From contig NZ_KQ970262.1 in assembly GCF_001579045.1 (NCBI RefSeq), positions 61,714-106,092 on the forward strand: a stretch of 44,379 bases of DNA, read 5' to 3'. Source of the DNA: Streptococcus mitis. GTDB taxonomy: Bacteria > Bacillota > Bacilli > Lactobacillales > Streptococcaceae. The position numbers and the translations under genes are program-made. The notes beneath the pieces are model-generated. The model was not told where the DNA came from and did no database searches. It saw nothing but the letters and a program-made list of their open reading frames with translations. Positions 1 through 11,259 of this stretch are shown piece after piece. Positions within the stretch are counted from its first letter, which is position 1, and every line of letters starts with the position of its first letter.

Positions 1-75
1 TTGATTTACAAGTGGACACATCAGTGAATTTGTTGAAGATTTTCAAAAGAATTTTTACCAAATATAGTAATTCAC

Positions 76-104
76 TTGAATCTTCTCTAAAAAGGTAGTA
101 TAAT
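76..104 (+). promoter_or_regulatory. Promoter of the glg operon
   Basis: A -35 box TTGAAT (76-81) and a perfect -10 box TATAAT (99-104) are separated by exactly 17 bases. The predicted start of transcription is about 111, which leaves a leader of about 32 bases before glgB. Bases 1-75 hold no gene I can recognise; a short open stretch there could be the tail of an upstream gene, but nothing identifies it. Confidence 0.75.
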
Positions 105-111
105 AAAACTA

Positions 112-126
112 TAGAAAACGCTTACA
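112..126 (+). promoter_or_regulatory. cre-like CcpA operator at glg transcription start
   Basis: The 15 bases TAGAAAACGCTTACA match the catabolite-responsive element consensus WTGNAARCGNWWWCA at all but the second position. The site sits immediately downstream of the predicted transcription start, where CcpA bound to it would block initiation. This fits a storage-polysaccharide operon under carbon catabolite control, but the regulation is inferred. Confidence 0.5.
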
Positions 127-142
127 GAAAAGAGGAGGTATT

Positions 143-2071
143 ATGGATAAAAGAGAAGCTTTGCGCACCTTTATGACAGGAGAAAATTTTCACCTTCAGC
201 ATTATCTAGGAGCACATAGGGAAGAGCTAAATGGAGAGTATGGTTATACATTTCGTGTATGGGCTCCCAATGCTCAGGCTGTCCACTTGGTGGGGGATTT
301 TACCAACTGGATTGAAGGTCAGATTCCAATGGTAAGAAATGACTTTGGGGTCTGGGAAGTCTTTACCAACATGGCTCAAGAAGGGCATATTTACAAATAT
401 CATGTCACACGTCAAAATGGTCATCAACTGATGAAGATTGACCCTTTTGCTGTCAGATATGAGGCTCGTCCAGGAACAGGGGCAATCGTAACAGAGCTTC
501 CAGAAAAGAAATGGAGGGATGGACTTTGGCTGGCACGAAGAAAACGTTGGGGCTTTGCTGAACGTCCTGTCAATATCTATGAAGTTCACGCTGGCTCATG
601 GAAAAGAAATCCTGATGGTAGTCCTTATAGTTTTGCCCAGCTCAAGGATGAACTCATTCCTTATCTCGTTGAAATGAACTATACTCATATTGAGTTTATG
701 CCTTTAATGTCCCATCCTCTGGGCTTGAGTTGGGGTTATCAACTTATGGGTTACTTCGCTTTAGAGCATGCTTATGGTCGACCAGAGGAGTTTCAAGATT
801 TTGTTGAGGAGTGTCATATCCATAATATTGGGGTTATCGTAGACTGGGTACCTGGTCACTTTACCATTAATGATGATGCCTTAGCCTATTATGATGGGAC
901 ACCGACTTTTGAATACCAAGACCATAATAAGGCTCATAACTATGGTTGGGGTGCCCTTAATTTTGACCTTGGAAAAAATGAAGTCCAGTCCTTCTTAATT
1001 TCTTGTATTAAGCATTGGATCGATGTCTATCATTTGGATGGTATTCGTGTGGATGCTGTTAGCAACATACTCTATTTGGACTATGACGATGCTCCATGGA
1101 CACCTAATAAAGATGGGGGCAATCTCAACTATGAAGGTTATTATTTCCTTCAACGCTTGAATGACATTATTAAGTTAGAATATCCAGATGTGATGATGAT
1201 TGCAGAAGAAAGTTCGTCAGCAACCAAGATTACGGGGACGAAAGAGCTTGGTGGTCTAGGATTTGATTATAAGTGGAATATGGGCTGGATGAATGACATC
1301 CTCCGTTTCTACGAAGAAGACCCTATTTACCGTAAGTATGACTTTAACTTAGTTACTTTCAGCTTTATGTATGTTTTCAATGAAAACTATCTCCTACCAT
1401 TTTCACATGACGAAGTCGTTCATGGCAAGAAGAGCATGATGCATAAGATGTGGGGAGATCGTTACAATCAATTCGCAGGCTTGCGCAATCTCTACACTTA
1501 CCAAATTTGTCACCCTGGTAAGAAATTGCTCTTCATGGGGAGCGAATACGGTCAATTCCTAGAATGGAAATCTGAGGAACAATTGGAATGGTCTAACCTA
1601 GAAGATCCTATGAATGCTAAAATGAAGTATTTCACTTCTCAGCTAAACCAGTTTTACAAAGATCATCGTTGTCTGTGGGAAATCGATACCAGCTATGATG
1701 GTATTGAAATCATTGATGCGGATAATCGAGACCAGAGTGTTCTTTCCTTTATTCGTAAGGGTAAAAAGGGAGAAATGTTAGTCTGTATCTTTAACATGGC
1801 ACCTGTTGAACGGAAAGATTTTACAATCGGAATACCCGTTGCAGGAATTTACGAAGAAGTATGGAATACTGAGTTGGAAGAGTGGGGAGGCGTTTGGAAA
1901 GAACATAATCAAACTGTTCAAACGCAAGAAGGACAATGGAAAGATTATGAGCAGACCTTGACCTTTACCCTACCGGCTATGGGAGCTAGTGTATGGAAAA
2001 TCAAACGCCGTTTGAAATCTGCAAAAACCGTCACAAGTAAAAACCAAAAAGGAGTAGAAAATGAAGAATGA
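143..2071 (+). CDS. glgB: 1,4-alpha-glucan branching enzyme GlgB
   Basis: This enzyme makes the alpha-1,6 branches of glycogen by moving short alpha-1,4 chains. The 642-residue protein has an N-terminal carbohydrate-binding module 48 (about residues 30-120, with [17 protein letters not shown]) followed by a GH13 barrel and a C-terminal beta domain. The catalytic set is visible: the nucleophile Asp in GIRVDAV (about D304), the acid Glu in IAEESSS (about E355) and the Asp in FSHDEVVHG (about D423). The start follows a strong AGAGGAGG ribosome site. It is the first gene of glgBCDA, and its end overlaps glgC by 11 bases, which suggests translational coupling. Length and motifs are normal for the family. 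Confidence 0.96.
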   Translation: MDKREALRTFMTGENFHLQHYLGAHREELNGEYGYTFRVWAPNAQAVHLVGDFTNWIEGQIPMVRNDFGVWEVFTNMAQEGHIYKYHVTRQNGHQLMKIDPFAVRYEARPGTGAIVTELPEKKWRDGLWLARRKRWGFAERPVNIYEVHAGSWKRNPDGSPYSFAQLKDELIPYLVEMNYTHIEFMPLMSHPLGLSWGYQLMGYFALEHAYGRPEEFQDFVEECHIHNIGVIVDWVPGHFTINDDALAYYDGTPTFEYQDHNKAHNYGWGALNFDLGKNEVQSFLISCIKHWIDVYHLDGIRVDAVSNILYLDYDDAPWTPNKDGGNLNYEGYYFLQRLNDIIKLEYPDVMMIAEESSSATKITGTKELGGLGFDYKWNMGWMNDILRFYEEDPIYRKYDFNLVTFSFMYVFNENYLLPFSHDEVVHGKKSMMHKMWGDRYNQFAGLRNLYTYQICHPGKKLLFMGSEYGQFLEWKSEEQLEWSNLEDPMNAKMKYFTSQLNQFYKDHRCLWEIDTSYDGIEIIDADNRDQSVLSFIRKGKKGEMLVCIFNMAPVERKDFTIGIPVAGIYEEVWNTELEEWGGVWKEHNQTVQTQEGQWKDYEQTLTFTLPAMGASVWKIKRRLKSAKTVTSKNQKGVENEE

Positions 2072-3203
2072 AATGTTAGCTTTGATTCTTGCTGGTGGGC
2101 AAGGAACTCGTCTCGGTAAACTCACTCAAAGCATCGCAAAACCAGCTGTGCAATTTGGTGGGCGCTACCGTATCATTGACTTTGCCCTATCAAACTGTGC
2201 CAACTCAGGGATTCATAATGTGGGGGTCATTACACAGTATCAACCCCTTGCTCTCAACAATCATATCGGAAACGGTTCAAGCTGGGGACTAGATGGTATC
2301 AATTCTGGTGTCTCTATTCTTCAACCTTATTCTGCAAGTGAAGGAAATCGTTGGTTCGAAGGGACTAGTCACGCTATTTACCAAAATATCGACTATATCG
2401 ACAGTGTCAATCCTGAGTATGTCTTGATTTTGTCTGGGGACCACATCTACAAAATGGACTATGATGATATGCTCCAGTCTCACAAGGATAATAATGCTAG
2501 TTTGACAGTAGCAGTTTTAGATGTCCCTCTTAAAGAAGCAAGCCGTTTTGGTATCATGAACACAGATGCCAATAATCGTATTGTAGAATTTGAAGAAAAA
2601 CCAGCTCAACCTAAATCTACAAAAGCTTCTATGGGGATTTATATCTTTGATTGGCAACGTCTCCGTAATATGTTAGTCGCTGCTGAAAAGAGCAAAGTTG
2701 ACATGTCAGACTTTGGTAAAAATGTCATTCCAAATTACCTTGAGTCAGGTGAAAGTGTTTATGCTTACGAATTTAGTGGTTACTGGAAAGATGTTGGTAC
2801 CATTGAGTCACTTTGGGAAGCGAACATGGAGTACATTTCCCCAGAAAATGCCTTGGATAGCCGTAACCGTCAATGGAAGATTTACTCAAGAAACTTGATT
2901 TCACCACCAAACTTCCTTGGTGAACATGCTGATGTGGAAGATTCCTTGGTTGTGGATGGCTGTTTTGTAGATGGAACTGTTAAACATTCTATTCTTTCAA
3001 CAGGGGCACAAGTTCGTGAAGGAGCAGAAGTCCTTGATTCGGTTATCATGAGTGGAGCCATCATTGGTAAGGGAGCTAAGATTAAACGAGCTATTATTGG
3101 CGAAGGTGCGATTATTTCTGACGGTGTCGAAATTGATGGAACAGAGGAAGTAGAAGTAGTAGGATATGATGAAGTAGTGGGGGTAGCAACAGATGAAGAT
3201 TGA
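2061..3203 (+). CDS. glgC: Glucose-1-phosphate adenylyltransferase, catalytic subunit GlgC
   Basis: GlgC joins ATP and glucose-1-phosphate into ADP-glucose, the sugar donor for bacterial glycogen, and is the usual control point of the pathway. The 380-residue protein starts with the nucleotide-binding loop [13 protein letters not shown], contains the sugar-nucleotide motif [11 protein letters not shown], and ends in a left-handed beta-helix (about residues 280-370) of hexapeptide repeats. The start lies within the last codons of glgB with a GGAG ribosome site just upstream. Its end overlaps glgD by 11 bases. GlgC and GlgD together are expected to form the heteromeric enzyme known from Gram-positive bacteria. 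Confidence 0.96.
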   Translation: MKNEMLALILAGGQGTRLGKLTQSIAKPAVQFGGRYRIIDFALSNCANSGIHNVGVITQYQPLALNNHIGNGSSWGLDGINSGVSILQPYSASEGNRWFEGTSHAIYQNIDYIDSVNPEYVLILSGDHIYKMDYDDMLQSHKDNNASLTVAVLDVPLKEASRFGIMNTDANNRIVEFEEKPAQPKSTKASMGIYIFDWQRLRNMLVAAEKSKVDMSDFGKNVIPNYLESGESVYAYEFSGYWKDVGTIESLWEANMEYISPENALDSRNRQWKIYSRNLISPPNFLGEHADVEDSLVVDGCFVDGTVKHSILSTGAQVREGAEVLDSVIMSGAIIGKGAKIKRAIIGEGAIISDGVEIDGTEEVEVVGYDEVVGVATDED

Positions 3204-4332
3204 TAAATATTCTGCCATTTTAGGAAACACAGTTGGTTTTCACGATATGTCAACATTGACAGACCACCGTCCAGTAGCAAGTTTGCCATTTGGTGGGAAA
3301 TATCGTTTGATTGACTTCCCACTTTCAAGCCTTGCTAATGCAGGTGTTCGCAGCGTCTTTGGTATTTTCCAGCAGGATAATATCAGCTCAGTCTTTGACC
3401 ACATTCGTTCAGGACGCGAGTGGGGCTTGTCAACCCTTCTTAGCCATTACTATCTAGGAATTTACAATACACGCGTTGAGAGTAGCACAGTAGGAAAAGA
3501 ATATTACCAACAGCTGCTCACTTATTTGAAACGTTCTGGGTCAAACCAAACAGTTTCACTCAACTGTGATGTTTTGATTAACATTGATTTGAAGCAAGTT
3601 TTCCACCTACATAGTACAACAAAAGGGCCTATCACTGTAGTTTATAAAAAACTAGCTAAGAAAGATATTTCAGAAGTAAATGCAATCTTAGAAGTGGATG
3701 AAACAGACCATGTTCTTTCTCATAAACTCTTTGATAGCAAGTCAACAGCTGAAACGTTCAATATGTCTACAGATATTTTTGTCGTTGATACACCTTGGTT
3801 GATTGAACGCTTGGAAGAAGAAGCTAAAAAAGAACATCCAGAGAAGTTGCGTTATGTTTTACGGGATTTGGCTGCAAAAGAGGGAGCTTTCGCCTACGAG
3901 TACACAGGCTACCTTGCAAATATTCATTCTGTAGAGTCTTATTATCAAGCGAATATCGATATGCTTGAATCGCAAAAATTCTACTCTCTCTTCTCGCCAA
4001 ACCAAAAGATTTATACAAAGGTTAAAAATGAAGAGCCAACTTACTATGCTAATACATCTAAGGTAAGTACTTCTCAGTTTGCATCTGGTAGTATCATTGA
4101 AGGTCAAGTGGCAAATTCTGTTCTATCACGTAATATTCATGTCCACAAGGATAGCTTGGTTAAAGATAGCTTACTTTTCCCTCGTGTTGTTATTGGAGAA
4201 GGTGCTCAGGTAGAATATGCTATCTTGGACAAGGGTGTTGAAGTTGAGCCTGGTGTTGTGATTCGTGGAACTACAGAACATCCAGTTGTTGTTAAGAAAG
4301 GTAGCAAAGTAACAGAGGATATTCATTCATGA
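3193..4332 (+). CDS. glgD: Glucose-1-phosphate adenylyltransferase, regulatory-type subunit GlgD
   Basis: This is a GlgC paralogue of 379 residues that in Firmicutes forms a complex with GlgC and stimulates it. It keeps the overall fold: an N-terminal nucleotidyltransferase-like domain with [19 protein letters not shown] and a C-terminal beta-helix ([19 protein letters not shown]). The glycine-rich loop LAGGQGTRL of GlgC is absent and replaced by [11 protein letters not shown], which fits a subunit with little or no activity of its own. It overlaps glgC at its start and glgA by 4 bases (ATGA) at its end, so the four products are probably made in similar amounts. Confidence 0.94.
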   Translation: MKIDKYSAILGNTVGFHDMSTLTDHRPVASLPFGGKYRLIDFPLSSLANAGVRSVFGIFQQDNISSVFDHIRSGREWGLSTLLSHYYLGIYNTRVESSTVGKEYYQQLLTYLKRSGSNQTVSLNCDVLINIDLKQVFHLHSTTKGPITVVYKKLAKKDISEVNAILEVDETDHVLSHKLFDSKSTAETFNMSTDIFVVDTPWLIERLEEEAKKEHPEKLRYVLRDLAAKEGAFAYEYTGYLANIHSVESYYQANIDMLESQKFYSLFSPNQKIYTKVKNEEPTYYANTSKVSTSQFASGSIIEGQVANSVLSRNIHVHKDSLVKDSLLFPRVVIGEGAQVEYAILDKGVEVEPGVVIRGTTEHPVVVKKGSKVTEDIHS

Positions 4333-5762
4333 AAATTTTATTTGTAGCAGCAGAGGGTGCACCCTTTTCAAAAACAGGTGGTTTGGGAGACGTTATTGGC
4401 GCTCTTCCAAAATCACTGGTAAAAGCTGGACATGAAGTTGCAGTGATTTTACCCTACTATGACATGGTAGAGGCTAAATTTGGAAATCAAATTGAAGATA
4501 TTCTTCATTTTGAGGTGAGTGTTGGTTGGCGCAGACAGTACTGTGGGATTAAGAAAACAGTACTAAATGGTGTGACCTTCTACTTTATTGACAACCAATA
4601 TTATTTCTTCCGCGGTCATGTTTACGGTGATTTTGACGACGGAGAACGCTTTGCCTTTTTCCAACTGGCTGCCATTGAGGCTATGGAAAGGATTGACTTT
4701 ATTCCTGACCTTCTCCATGTTCATGACTACCATACAGCTATGATTCCTTTCTTGTTAAAGGAAAAATACCGTTGGATTCAAGCCTATCAAGGAATAAAAA
4801 CTGTTTTAACCATTCATAATTTGGAATTCCAAGGACAATTTTCAGAAGGAATGTTATGGGATTTGTTTGGAGTCGGCTTTGAACGTTATGCTGATGGCAC
4901 CCTTCGATGGAACAACTGTCTGAACTGGATGAAGGCTGGTATTCTTTATGCTGACCGTGTTTCAACTGTTTCGCCTAGCTATGCTCATGAAATTATGACC
5001 AGTCAGTTCGGATGTAACTTGGATCAAATTCTTCGAATGGAGTCTGGCAAGGTGTCTGGTATCGTGAATGGGATTGATGCTGATCTTTATAATCCTCAGA
5101 CGGATGCTCTTTTAGACTATCATTTCAATCAGGAAGATTTGTCTGGAAAAGCCAAAAATAAGGCAAACTTGCAAGAAAGAGTTGGCTTACCAGTTAGAGC
5201 TGACGTTCCACTGGTGGGAATTGTTTCTCGTTTGACACGTCAAAAAGGTTTTGATGTGGTGGTCGAAAGTCTTCACCATATCTTGCAAAATGATGTTCAG
5301 ATTGTTCTTTTGGGAACTGGTGATCCAGCCTTTGAAGAGGCTTTCTCATGGTTTGCTCAAATATACCCAGACAAGTTATCAGCAAATATCACTTTTGATG
5401 TCAAACTAGCTCAAGAAATCTACGCTGCTTGTGACCTCTTCCTCATGCCGAGTCGTTTCGAACCGTGTGGCTTGTCTCAAATGATGGCTATGCGTTACGG
5501 AACCTTGCCATTGGTCCATGAAGTTGGAGGCTTGCGAGATACAGTTCGCGCTTTCAATCCAATCGAAGGAAACGGTACTGGCTTTAGCTTTGACAATCTA
5601 TCTCCTTATTGGTTAAATTGGACTTTCCAAACAGCTTTGGACTTGTATAGAAATAATCCAGACATTTGGAGAAACCTACAAAAACAAGCTATGGAGTGTG
5701 ATTTCTCATGGGATACAGCCTGCAGGTCATACCTTGATTTGTACCATAGTTTAGTTAATTAA
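4329..5762 (+). CDS. glgA: Glycogen synthase (ADP-glucose) GlgA
   Basis: GlgA extends alpha-1,4-glucan chains from ADP-glucose. The 477-residue protein is a GT5 glycosyltransferase of the GT-B fold. The N-terminal ADP-glucose-binding signature [13 protein letters not shown] lies at about residues 16-28, and the C-terminal catalytic loop [18 protein letters not shown] is present, with the conserved Glu in FEPCGL. The start codon overlaps the glgD stop. It is the last gene of the operon and is followed 6 bases later by a strong hairpin terminator. No glycogen phosphorylase gene is in the window, so breakdown must be encoded elsewhere. Confidence 0.96.
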   Translation: MKILFVAAEGAPFSKTGGLGDVIGALPKSLVKAGHEVAVILPYYDMVEAKFGNQIEDILHFEVSVGWRRQYCGIKKTVLNGVTFYFIDNQYYFFRGHVYGDFDDGERFAFFQLAAIEAMERIDFIPDLLHVHDYHTAMIPFLLKEKYRWIQAYQGIKTVLTIHNLEFQGQFSEGMLWDLFGVGFERYADGTLRWNNCLNWMKAGILYADRVSTVSPSYAHEIMTSQFGCNLDQILRMESGKVSGIVNGIDADLYNPQTDALLDYHFNQEDLSGKAKNKANLQERVGLPVRADVPLVGIVSRLTRQKGFDVVVESLHHILQNDVQIVLLGTGDPAFEEAFSWFAQIYPDKLSANITFDVKLAQEIYAACDLFLMPSRFEPCGLSQMMAMRYGTLPLVHEVGGLRDTVRAFNPIEGNGTGFSFDNLSPYWLNWTFQTALDLYRNNPDIWRNLQKQAMECDFSWDTACRSYLDLYHSLVN

Positions 5763-5767
5763 TAGAT

Positions 5768-5798
5768 AAAATCGTATGATGACTTCATACGATTTTTG
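5768..5798 (+). terminator. Rho-independent terminator of glgBCDA
   Basis: A perfect 12-bp stem (AAAATCGTATGA at 5768-5779 against TCATACGATTTT at 5785-5796) with a 5-base loop is followed by T residues. It ends the glg operon. Confidence 0.88.
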
Positions 5799-5820
5799 GG
5801 CTGTTTAGAAAGGAGAACTG

Positions 5821-6465
5821 ATGCTTCAAGTAAAAGGCTTGTGTGTTATGGATGTTGATGGAACCTTAATCCTAGAAGAAGTGATTGATCTTTTGGGAAG
5901 TGAGGTAGGTCGTGAGGAGGAAATTTCGCTGATTACAAGTCGAGCAATGCGAGGAGAGTTAGACTTTGAAAGCAGTTTAAGAAAAAGAGTTTCCTTGTTG
6001 GAAGGTCTTCCTGTTTCGGTTTTTGATAAAGTCTTCAACACTATTCATCTAACGCCAAATGCCCAGAAATTTATCTCTATTCTCCAAAAGAACGGCATCC
6101 TAGTTGGTCTGGTGTCTGGTGGATTTACACCAATAGTTGATAGATTAGCAAAATCACTTGGCATTGCCTATTTCTCTGCCAATCAACTTGAAGTTAAAGA
6201 CGATCATCTAACAGGAAAATTAGTTGGACAAATTATTAGTCCCGAGGTTAAAAAAGAGACTCTGGAACAATGGAGAAAGGAACTAAAACTTTCTAAAGAA
6301 AGAACGATTGCAATCGGTGATGGGGCTAATGATTTATTAATGCTAAAGTCTGCAGGACTGGGAATTGCTTTTTGTGCCAAAGAGGTACTCAAAAAAGAAA
6401 TACCACATCATGTTGACAAGAGGGATTTTTTAGAAGTTCTTCCTTTGATTGACTTTTTAGAATGA
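5821..6465 (+). CDS. HAD-family phosphatase, phosphoserine phosphatase-like
   Basis: A 214-residue haloacid dehalogenase-type phosphatase. Motif I VMDVDGTL supplies the nucleophile D11 and general acid D13, LVSGGFTPIVD supplies motif II, and IGDGANDLLML is the metal-binding motif. The cap after motif I and the SGGF segment are typical of SerB-like phosphoserine phosphatases, which complete serine synthesis, but relatives act on other small phosphoesters. An AAAGGAG ribosome site supports the start. It is followed 9 bases later by glycerate kinase; both fit the 3-phosphoglycerate/serine branch, which mildly favours the SerB reading. The exact substrate is not settled by sequence. Confidence 0.8.
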   Translation: MLQVKGLCVMDVDGTLILEEVIDLLGSEVGREEEISLITSRAMRGELDFESSLRKRVSLLEGLPVSVFDKVFNTIHLTPNAQKFISILQKNGILVGLVSGGFTPIVDRLAKSLGIAYFSANQLEVKDDHLTGKLVGQIISPEVKKETLEQWRKELKLSKERTIAIGDGANDLLMLKSAGLGIAFCAKEVLKKEIPHHVDKRDFLEVLPLIDFLE

Positions 6466-6474
6466 GGGAAAAAT

Positions 6475-7590
6475 ATGAAGATTGTAATTGCACCAGATTC
6501 GTTTAAGGAAAGCTTGACCGCTGAAGAGGTAGCTGAAGCTATTAAAAGAGGCTTCCAACAATCGATAGCAGATGTAGAATGTCTCCTCTGCCCTGTTGGT
6601 GATGGGGGAGAAGGTACTGTAGATGCTATCCGACATTCTCTTGACCTAGAAGAAAAATGGATTCAAGTTACAGGCCCTTTTGGCCAAAAAGAAGCCATAC
6701 GCTATTTTCAAAAAGAACAACTGGCACTATTTGAAGTGGCTGACTTAGTTGGCCTTGGAAAAATTCCGATAGAGAAACGAAATCCACTTCAAATCCAGAC
6801 TTGTGGTATTGGAGAGTTGATTCGTCATCTCATTGCTCAAGGGATTAAAGAAATCTATATCGGCGTTGGTGGTACGGCCAGTAATGACGGAGGAATTGGG
6901 ATCGCTGCTGGTTTAGGTTATCAATTTTATGATGCGGATGGAAATGTCTTACCTGCATGCGGTCAATCCTTACTAAAATTAGCTTCTGTTTCAACAGAAA
7001 ATCGCTATGAAATTCCTGAAGATGTTCAAATTCGTATTTTAGCAGATGTCGCGAGTCCCTTATGTGGTCATCAAGGTGCGACTTACACTTTTGGAAAGCA
7101 AAAAGGTTTAGATCCTACTATGTTTGCAGTCGTAGATCAGGCAATCCAAGATTTTTATGAAAAAGTCTCACCTGTAACATTGGAAATTAAAGGAGCAGGA
7201 GCTGGTGGAGGCATTGCTGGTGGTTTGTGTGCCTTTGCTCAGGCAAATATCGTGTCTGGAATTGATACCTGCTTGGACCTAATCAACTTTGATAAGAAAG
7301 TTTCAGATGCTGATTTGGTTATTATTGGAGAAGGAAGGCTAGATCGTCAAAGTTTAGCAGGTAAAGCGCCGATAGGCGTAGCAAAAAGAACCCCTGTCGG
7401 AGTTCCTGTCATTGCTATTTGTGGTAGTCTTGCTGAAGATTTACCATCCCTACCATTTGAAAATATCCAAGCTGCCTTTTCTATTTTAGAGAAAAACGAA
7501 CCTTTAGAAGATAGTTTGAAAAATGCCAGTCTCTATCTGGAGCGCACGGCTGCCAATATAGGGCATTTATTAAATATGCGCAAGATTTAG
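6475..7590 (+). CDS. Glycerate kinase (GarK/GlxK family)
   Basis: A 371-residue glycerate kinase of the GarK/GlxK family, which phosphorylates glycerate and so feeds carbon into lower glycolysis just before enolase. Family signatures are [16 protein letters not shown] at the N-terminus, [13 protein letters not shown], the glycine-rich [19 protein letters not shown], and [17 protein letters not shown] near the C-terminus. Length is normal. It probably shares a transcript with the upstream HAD phosphatase. Its TAG stop overlaps the stop of the convergent DUF1694 gene, with no room for a separate terminator. Which product (2- or 3-phosphoglycerate) is formed cannot be told from the sequence. Confidence 0.9.
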   Translation: MKIVIAPDSFKESLTAEEVAEAIKRGFQQSIADVECLLCPVGDGGEGTVDAIRHSLDLEEKWIQVTGPFGQKEAIRYFQKEQLALFEVADLVGLGKIPIEKRNPLQIQTCGIGELIRHLIAQGIKEIYIGVGGTASNDGGIGIAAGLGYQFYDADGNVLPACGQSLLKLASVSTENRYEIPEDVQIRILADVASPLCGHQGATYTFGKQKGLDPTMFAVVDQAIQDFYEKVSPVTLEIKGAGAGGGIAGGLCAFAQANIVSGIDTCLDLINFDKKVSDADLVIIGEGRLDRQSLAGKAPIGVAKRTPVGVPVIAICGSLAEDLPSLPFENIQAAFSILEKNEPLEDSLKNASLYLERTAANIGHLLNMRKI

Positions 7591-8033
7591 CCAAACCATT
7601 TTTTCCATAAGGATGTTTTGGCTGGTTCTTCCTTTTTAACTTCCCAAAGTTTTGCAAAAGCAAGTCGAAGGTTCTTTTCTTCTACTTGAACTGGTGCATT
7701 GCTATGGATAATCAGGCCAAAAGGAGAAGAAGTATGCTCTTCAGATACAATGGTAGCTTGACTATTGGTTTCTTTTGCTTCTTTCAAGTAGAAAACTTGC
7801 TTGTCAAATTTGATGTTTGGTGAAATCTTCACAAATAGTGGATCTGCTTTTTCCTGAAGTTTTTCTAAAATAGATAAAAAGCCTTTTTCTAACTGAGGGC
7901 TATTTGCTGTGTCAATATCTGCATATCCAAGAACTCTTTCCTCAAAAGTACCAAGATAGTGTCTTTGCTCATCCGGATTTAATTTTGCTCCACCATGAGC
8001 TTTTTCAAGTAATTGTTTTGATAAATCTGTCAT
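7587..8033 (-). CDS. DUF1694 (YueI-like) cytoplasmic protein
   Basis: A 148-residue soluble protein without signal peptide or membrane segments. It resembles the DUF1694/YueI family of Firmicutes, recognised by the N-terminal block [20 protein letters not shown] and the central [18 protein letters not shown]. Family function is unknown; the compact fold was likened to ribosomal protein L7Ae-type proteins, but I infer no role. It runs against its neighbours, ending tail-to-tail with glycerate kinase with a 4-base overlap. No Shine-Dalgarno sequence precedes the ATG. Instead an extended -10 box lies 6 bases before it, so the message is probably leaderless. Confidence 0.75.
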   Translation of the reverse strand: MTDLSKQLLEKAHGGAKLNPDEQRHYLGTFEERVLGYADIDTANSPQLEKGFLSILEKLQEKADPLFVKISPNIKFDKQVFYLKEAKETNSQATIVSEEHTSSPFGLIIHSNAPVQVEEKNLRLAFAKLWEVKKEEPAKTSLWKKWFG

Positions 8034-8039
8034 GAAAAC

Positions 8040-8048
8040 AGTATATCA
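8040..8048 (-). promoter_or_regulatory. Extended -10 promoter giving a leaderless DUF1694 message
   Basis: Read on the minus strand, TGATATACT forms an extended -10 box (TG-n-TATACT) whose last base is at 8040. The ATG begins at 8033, 7 bases further, which is where transcription should begin. The 6 bases between (GTTTTC) hold no ribosome site. Confidence 0.6.
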
Positions 8049-8072
8049 TAAAAGTTAGAATAAAACAGACAA

Positions 8073-8087
8073 AAGAAAGCGATTACT
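8073..8087 (+). promoter_or_regulatory. Weak cre-like site upstream of eno
   Basis: AAGAAAGCGATTACT matches the cre consensus around the central CG with two mismatches. It lies about 45 bases upstream of the eno -35 box, a position where CcpA activates some glycolytic genes. The match is imperfect and the assignment is tentative. Confidence 0.25.
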
Positions 8088-8129
8088 TTATAAAGTTAAG
8101 GAAAATTTGCACAAAGATAACGTTTTTTC

Positions 8130-8158
8130 TTGAAAAAGGAGGGTTTTTAAGGTATTAT
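8130..8158 (+). promoter_or_regulatory. Promoter of eno
   Basis: TTGAAA (8130-8135) and TATTAT (8153-8158) are spaced by 17 bases. The leader is about 30 bases long and carries the ribosome site AAGGAGAG before the ATG at 8197. Confidence 0.7.
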
Positions 8159-8193
8159 AGAGGTGTAAAAAATTTAACTCATAAGGAGAGTAA

Positions 8194-9499
<1,306 letters not shown>

Positions 9500-9501
<2 letters not shown>

Positions 9502-9523
9502 AATAGTTCACTGAACTATTTTA
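9500..9523 (+). terminator. Hairpin directly after the eno stop
   Basis: A near-perfect palindrome (AAATAGTTCA at 9501-9510 against TGAACTATTT at 9512-9521) overlaps the eno stop codon. The T tract is short, so it may be a weak terminator or a 3'-end stabiliser working with the stronger hairpin downstream. Confidence 0.5.
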
Positions 9524-9572
9524 TCCCGAACCTTGAAATTCAAAAGTTCGGCCGTTGATTTAACAACGTTTC

Positions 9573-9607
9573 TAGCCCCTCGGATTTTTTCCGAAGGGCT
9601 ATTTTTG
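9573..9607 (+). terminator. Rho-independent terminator of eno
   Basis: TAGCCCCTCGGA pairs with TCCGAAGGGCTA around a T-rich loop and is followed by TTTTT. This is the strong terminator for eno. Confidence 0.85.
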
Positions 9608-9652
9608 TATTTAGGGGGCAAAAAAGGGGGTAATAGCGCTTCGAGAAAGATT

Positions 9653-9849
9653 ATACTCTTCGAAAATCTCTTCAAACCACGTCAATATCGCCTTGCCGTA
9701 GGTATAGGTAACTGACTTCGTCAGTTCTATCCACAACCTCAAAACAGTGTTTTGAGCTGACTTCGTCAGTTCTATCTACAACCTTAAAGCAGTGTTTTGA
9801 GCAGCCTGCGGCTAGCTTCCTAGTTTGCTTTTTGATTTTCATTGAGTAT
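9653..9849. repeat. BOX element (boxA-boxB-boxC)
   Basis: A pneumococcal-type BOX repeat. The left end ATACTCTTCGAAAATCTC and the CGCCTTGCCGTA block mark boxA; one 45-base boxB unit lies at 9725-9769 (containing AACAGTGTTTTGAG and ACTTCGTCAG); boxC ends with TTTTGATTTTCATTGAGTAT. It occupies most of the 483-base gap between eno and murA. The rest of that gap holds the eno terminators (9500-9607), a short stretch with nothing recognisable (9608-9652) and the murA promoter. Confidence 0.9.
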
Positions 9850-9905
9850 TAGTAATTCAGTTACTAACTCGTCAACTTTGATTTATCCAATATAATTGAA
9901 AAGGA

Positions 9906-9934
9906 TGGAAAAAAGGATAAATTTATGATATACT
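9906..9934 (+). promoter_or_regulatory. Probable murA promoter
   Basis: An extended -10 box TGATATACT (9926-9934) lies 50 bases before the murA ATG. The -35 region (TGGAAA at 9906) is weak, as is common with extended -10 promoters in streptococci. Confidence 0.5.
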
Positions 9935-9984
9935 TTATTTTAAAGACCTTATTAGAAATCTTGAAAGAGTATTGAAAACTTAGA

Positions 9985-11244
9985 ATGAGAAAAATTGTTA
10001 TCAATGGCGGATTACCACTGCAAGGTGAAATCACTATTAGTGGTGCTAAAAATAGTGTTGTAGCCTTAATTCCGGCTATTATCTTGGCTGATGATGTGGT
10101 GACTTTGGATTGTGTTCCAGATATTTCGGATGTAGCAAGTCTTGTCGAAATCATGGAATTGATGGGAGCTACTGTTAAGCGTTATGACGATGTCTTGGAG
10201 ATTGATCCAAGAGGTGTTCAAAATATTCCAATGCCTTATGGGAAAATTAATAGTCTTCGTGCATCTTACTATTTTTATGGGAGCCTCTTAGGCCGTTTTA
10301 GTGAAGCGACAGTTGGTTTACCGGGAGGATGTGATCTTGGTCCTCGTCCGATTGACCTACACCTTAAGGCTTTTGAAGCTATGGGTGCCACTGTTAGCTA
10401 CGAGGGAGATAACATGAAGTTATCTGCTAAAGATACAGGACTTCATGGTGCAAGTATTTACATGGACACGGTTAGTGTAGGGGCAACGATCAATACGATG
10501 ATTGCTGCGGTTAAAGCGAATGGTCGTACTATTATTGAAAATGCAGCCCGTGAACCTGAAATTATTGATGTAGCTACCCTCTTGAATAATATGGGAGCCC
10601 ATATCCGTGGTGCAGGAACTAATATCATCATTATTGATGGTGTTGAAAGATTACATGGAACCCGTCATCAGGTGATTCCAGACCGCATTGAAGCTGGAAC
10701 CTATATTTCTTTAGCTGCTGCAGTCGGCAAGGGAATTCGTATAAATAATGTTCTTTACGAACACTTAGAAGGATTTATTGCTAAGCTGGAAGAAATGGGA
10801 GTGAGAATGACTGTATCTGAAGACAGCATTTTTGTCGAAGAGCAGTCTAATTTGAAAGCAATCAATATTAAGACAGCTCCTTACCCAGGCTTTGCAACTG
10901 ATTTGCAACAACCGATTACCCCACTTTTACTAAGAGCGAATGGTCGTGGTACAATTGTCGATACGATTTACGAAAAACGTGTAAATCATGTTTTTGAACT
11001 AGCAAAGATGGATGCGGACATTTCGACGACAAATGGTCATATTTTGTACACAGGTGGTCGTGATTTACGTGGAGCCAGTGTTAAAGCAACTGACCTGAGA
11101 GCTGGTGCAGCTTTGGTTATTGCTGGTTTGATGGCCGAGGGACAAACTGAAATTACCAATATCGAGTTTATCTTACGTGGTTATTCTGATATTATCGAAA
11201 AATTACGTAATCTAGGAGCGGATATTACACTTGTTGAGGATTAA
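9985..11244 (+). CDS. murA: UDP-N-acetylglucosamine 1-carboxyvinyltransferase MurA
   Basis: MurA performs the first committed step of peptidoglycan synthesis, transferring enolpyruvyl from phosphoenolpyruvate to UDP-GlcNAc, and is the target of fosfomycin. The 419-residue protein shows [22 protein letters not shown] at the N-terminus (K22/N23 region) and the active-site Cys at residue 116 in [13 protein letters not shown], so it should be fosfomycin-sensitive in principle. Streptococci carry two MurA paralogues; the following GNAT-spxR-map neighbourhood suggests this is the MurA1 copy. The ribosome site before the ATG is weak. The GNAT gene follows after 15 bases. Confidence 0.95.
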   Translation: MRKIVINGGLPLQGEITISGAKNSVVALIPAIILADDVVTLDCVPDISDVASLVEIMELMGATVKRYDDVLEIDPRGVQNIPMPYGKINSLRASYYFYGSLLGRFSEATVGLPGGCDLGPRPIDLHLKAFEAMGATVSYEGDNMKLSAKDTGLHGASIYMDTVSVGATINTMIAAVKANGRTIIENAAREPEIIDVATLLNNMGAHIRGAGTNIIIIDGVERLHGTRHQVIPDRIEAGTYISLAAAVGKGIRINNVLYEHLEGFIAKLEEMGVRMTVSEDSIFVEEQSNLKAINIKTAPYPGFATDLQQPITPLLLRANGRGTIVDTIYEKRVNHVFELAKMDADISTTNGHILYTGGRDLRGASVKATDLRAGAALVIAGLMAEGQTEITNIEFILRGYSDIIEKLRNLGADITLVED

Positions 11245-11259
11245 ACCGTAGAGGTGTTT

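Noticed and set aside
1-98. An open frame at the left edge that could be the C-terminus of an upstream gene.
   Set aside because: It is too short to identify and overlaps the glg promoter -35 region.
2882-3328. A 148-codon minus-strand ORF across the glgC-glgD junction, rich in Ser, Thr and Pro.
   Set aside because: The composition arises from reading the conserved beta-helix codons of glgC backwards; there is no ribosome site.
9533-9715. A 60-codon open frame on the plus strand after eno.
   Set aside because: It runs through the eno terminator and the start of a BOX element, has no ribosome site and no recognisable protein features.
9925-9975. A 16-codon ORF (starting MIYFILKTLL) just before murA, considered as a remnant of the DUF1146 gene that often precedes murA.
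   Set aside because: Its first codons coincide with the extended -10 box TGATATACT and there is no ribosome site, so it is more simply explained as promoter sequence.
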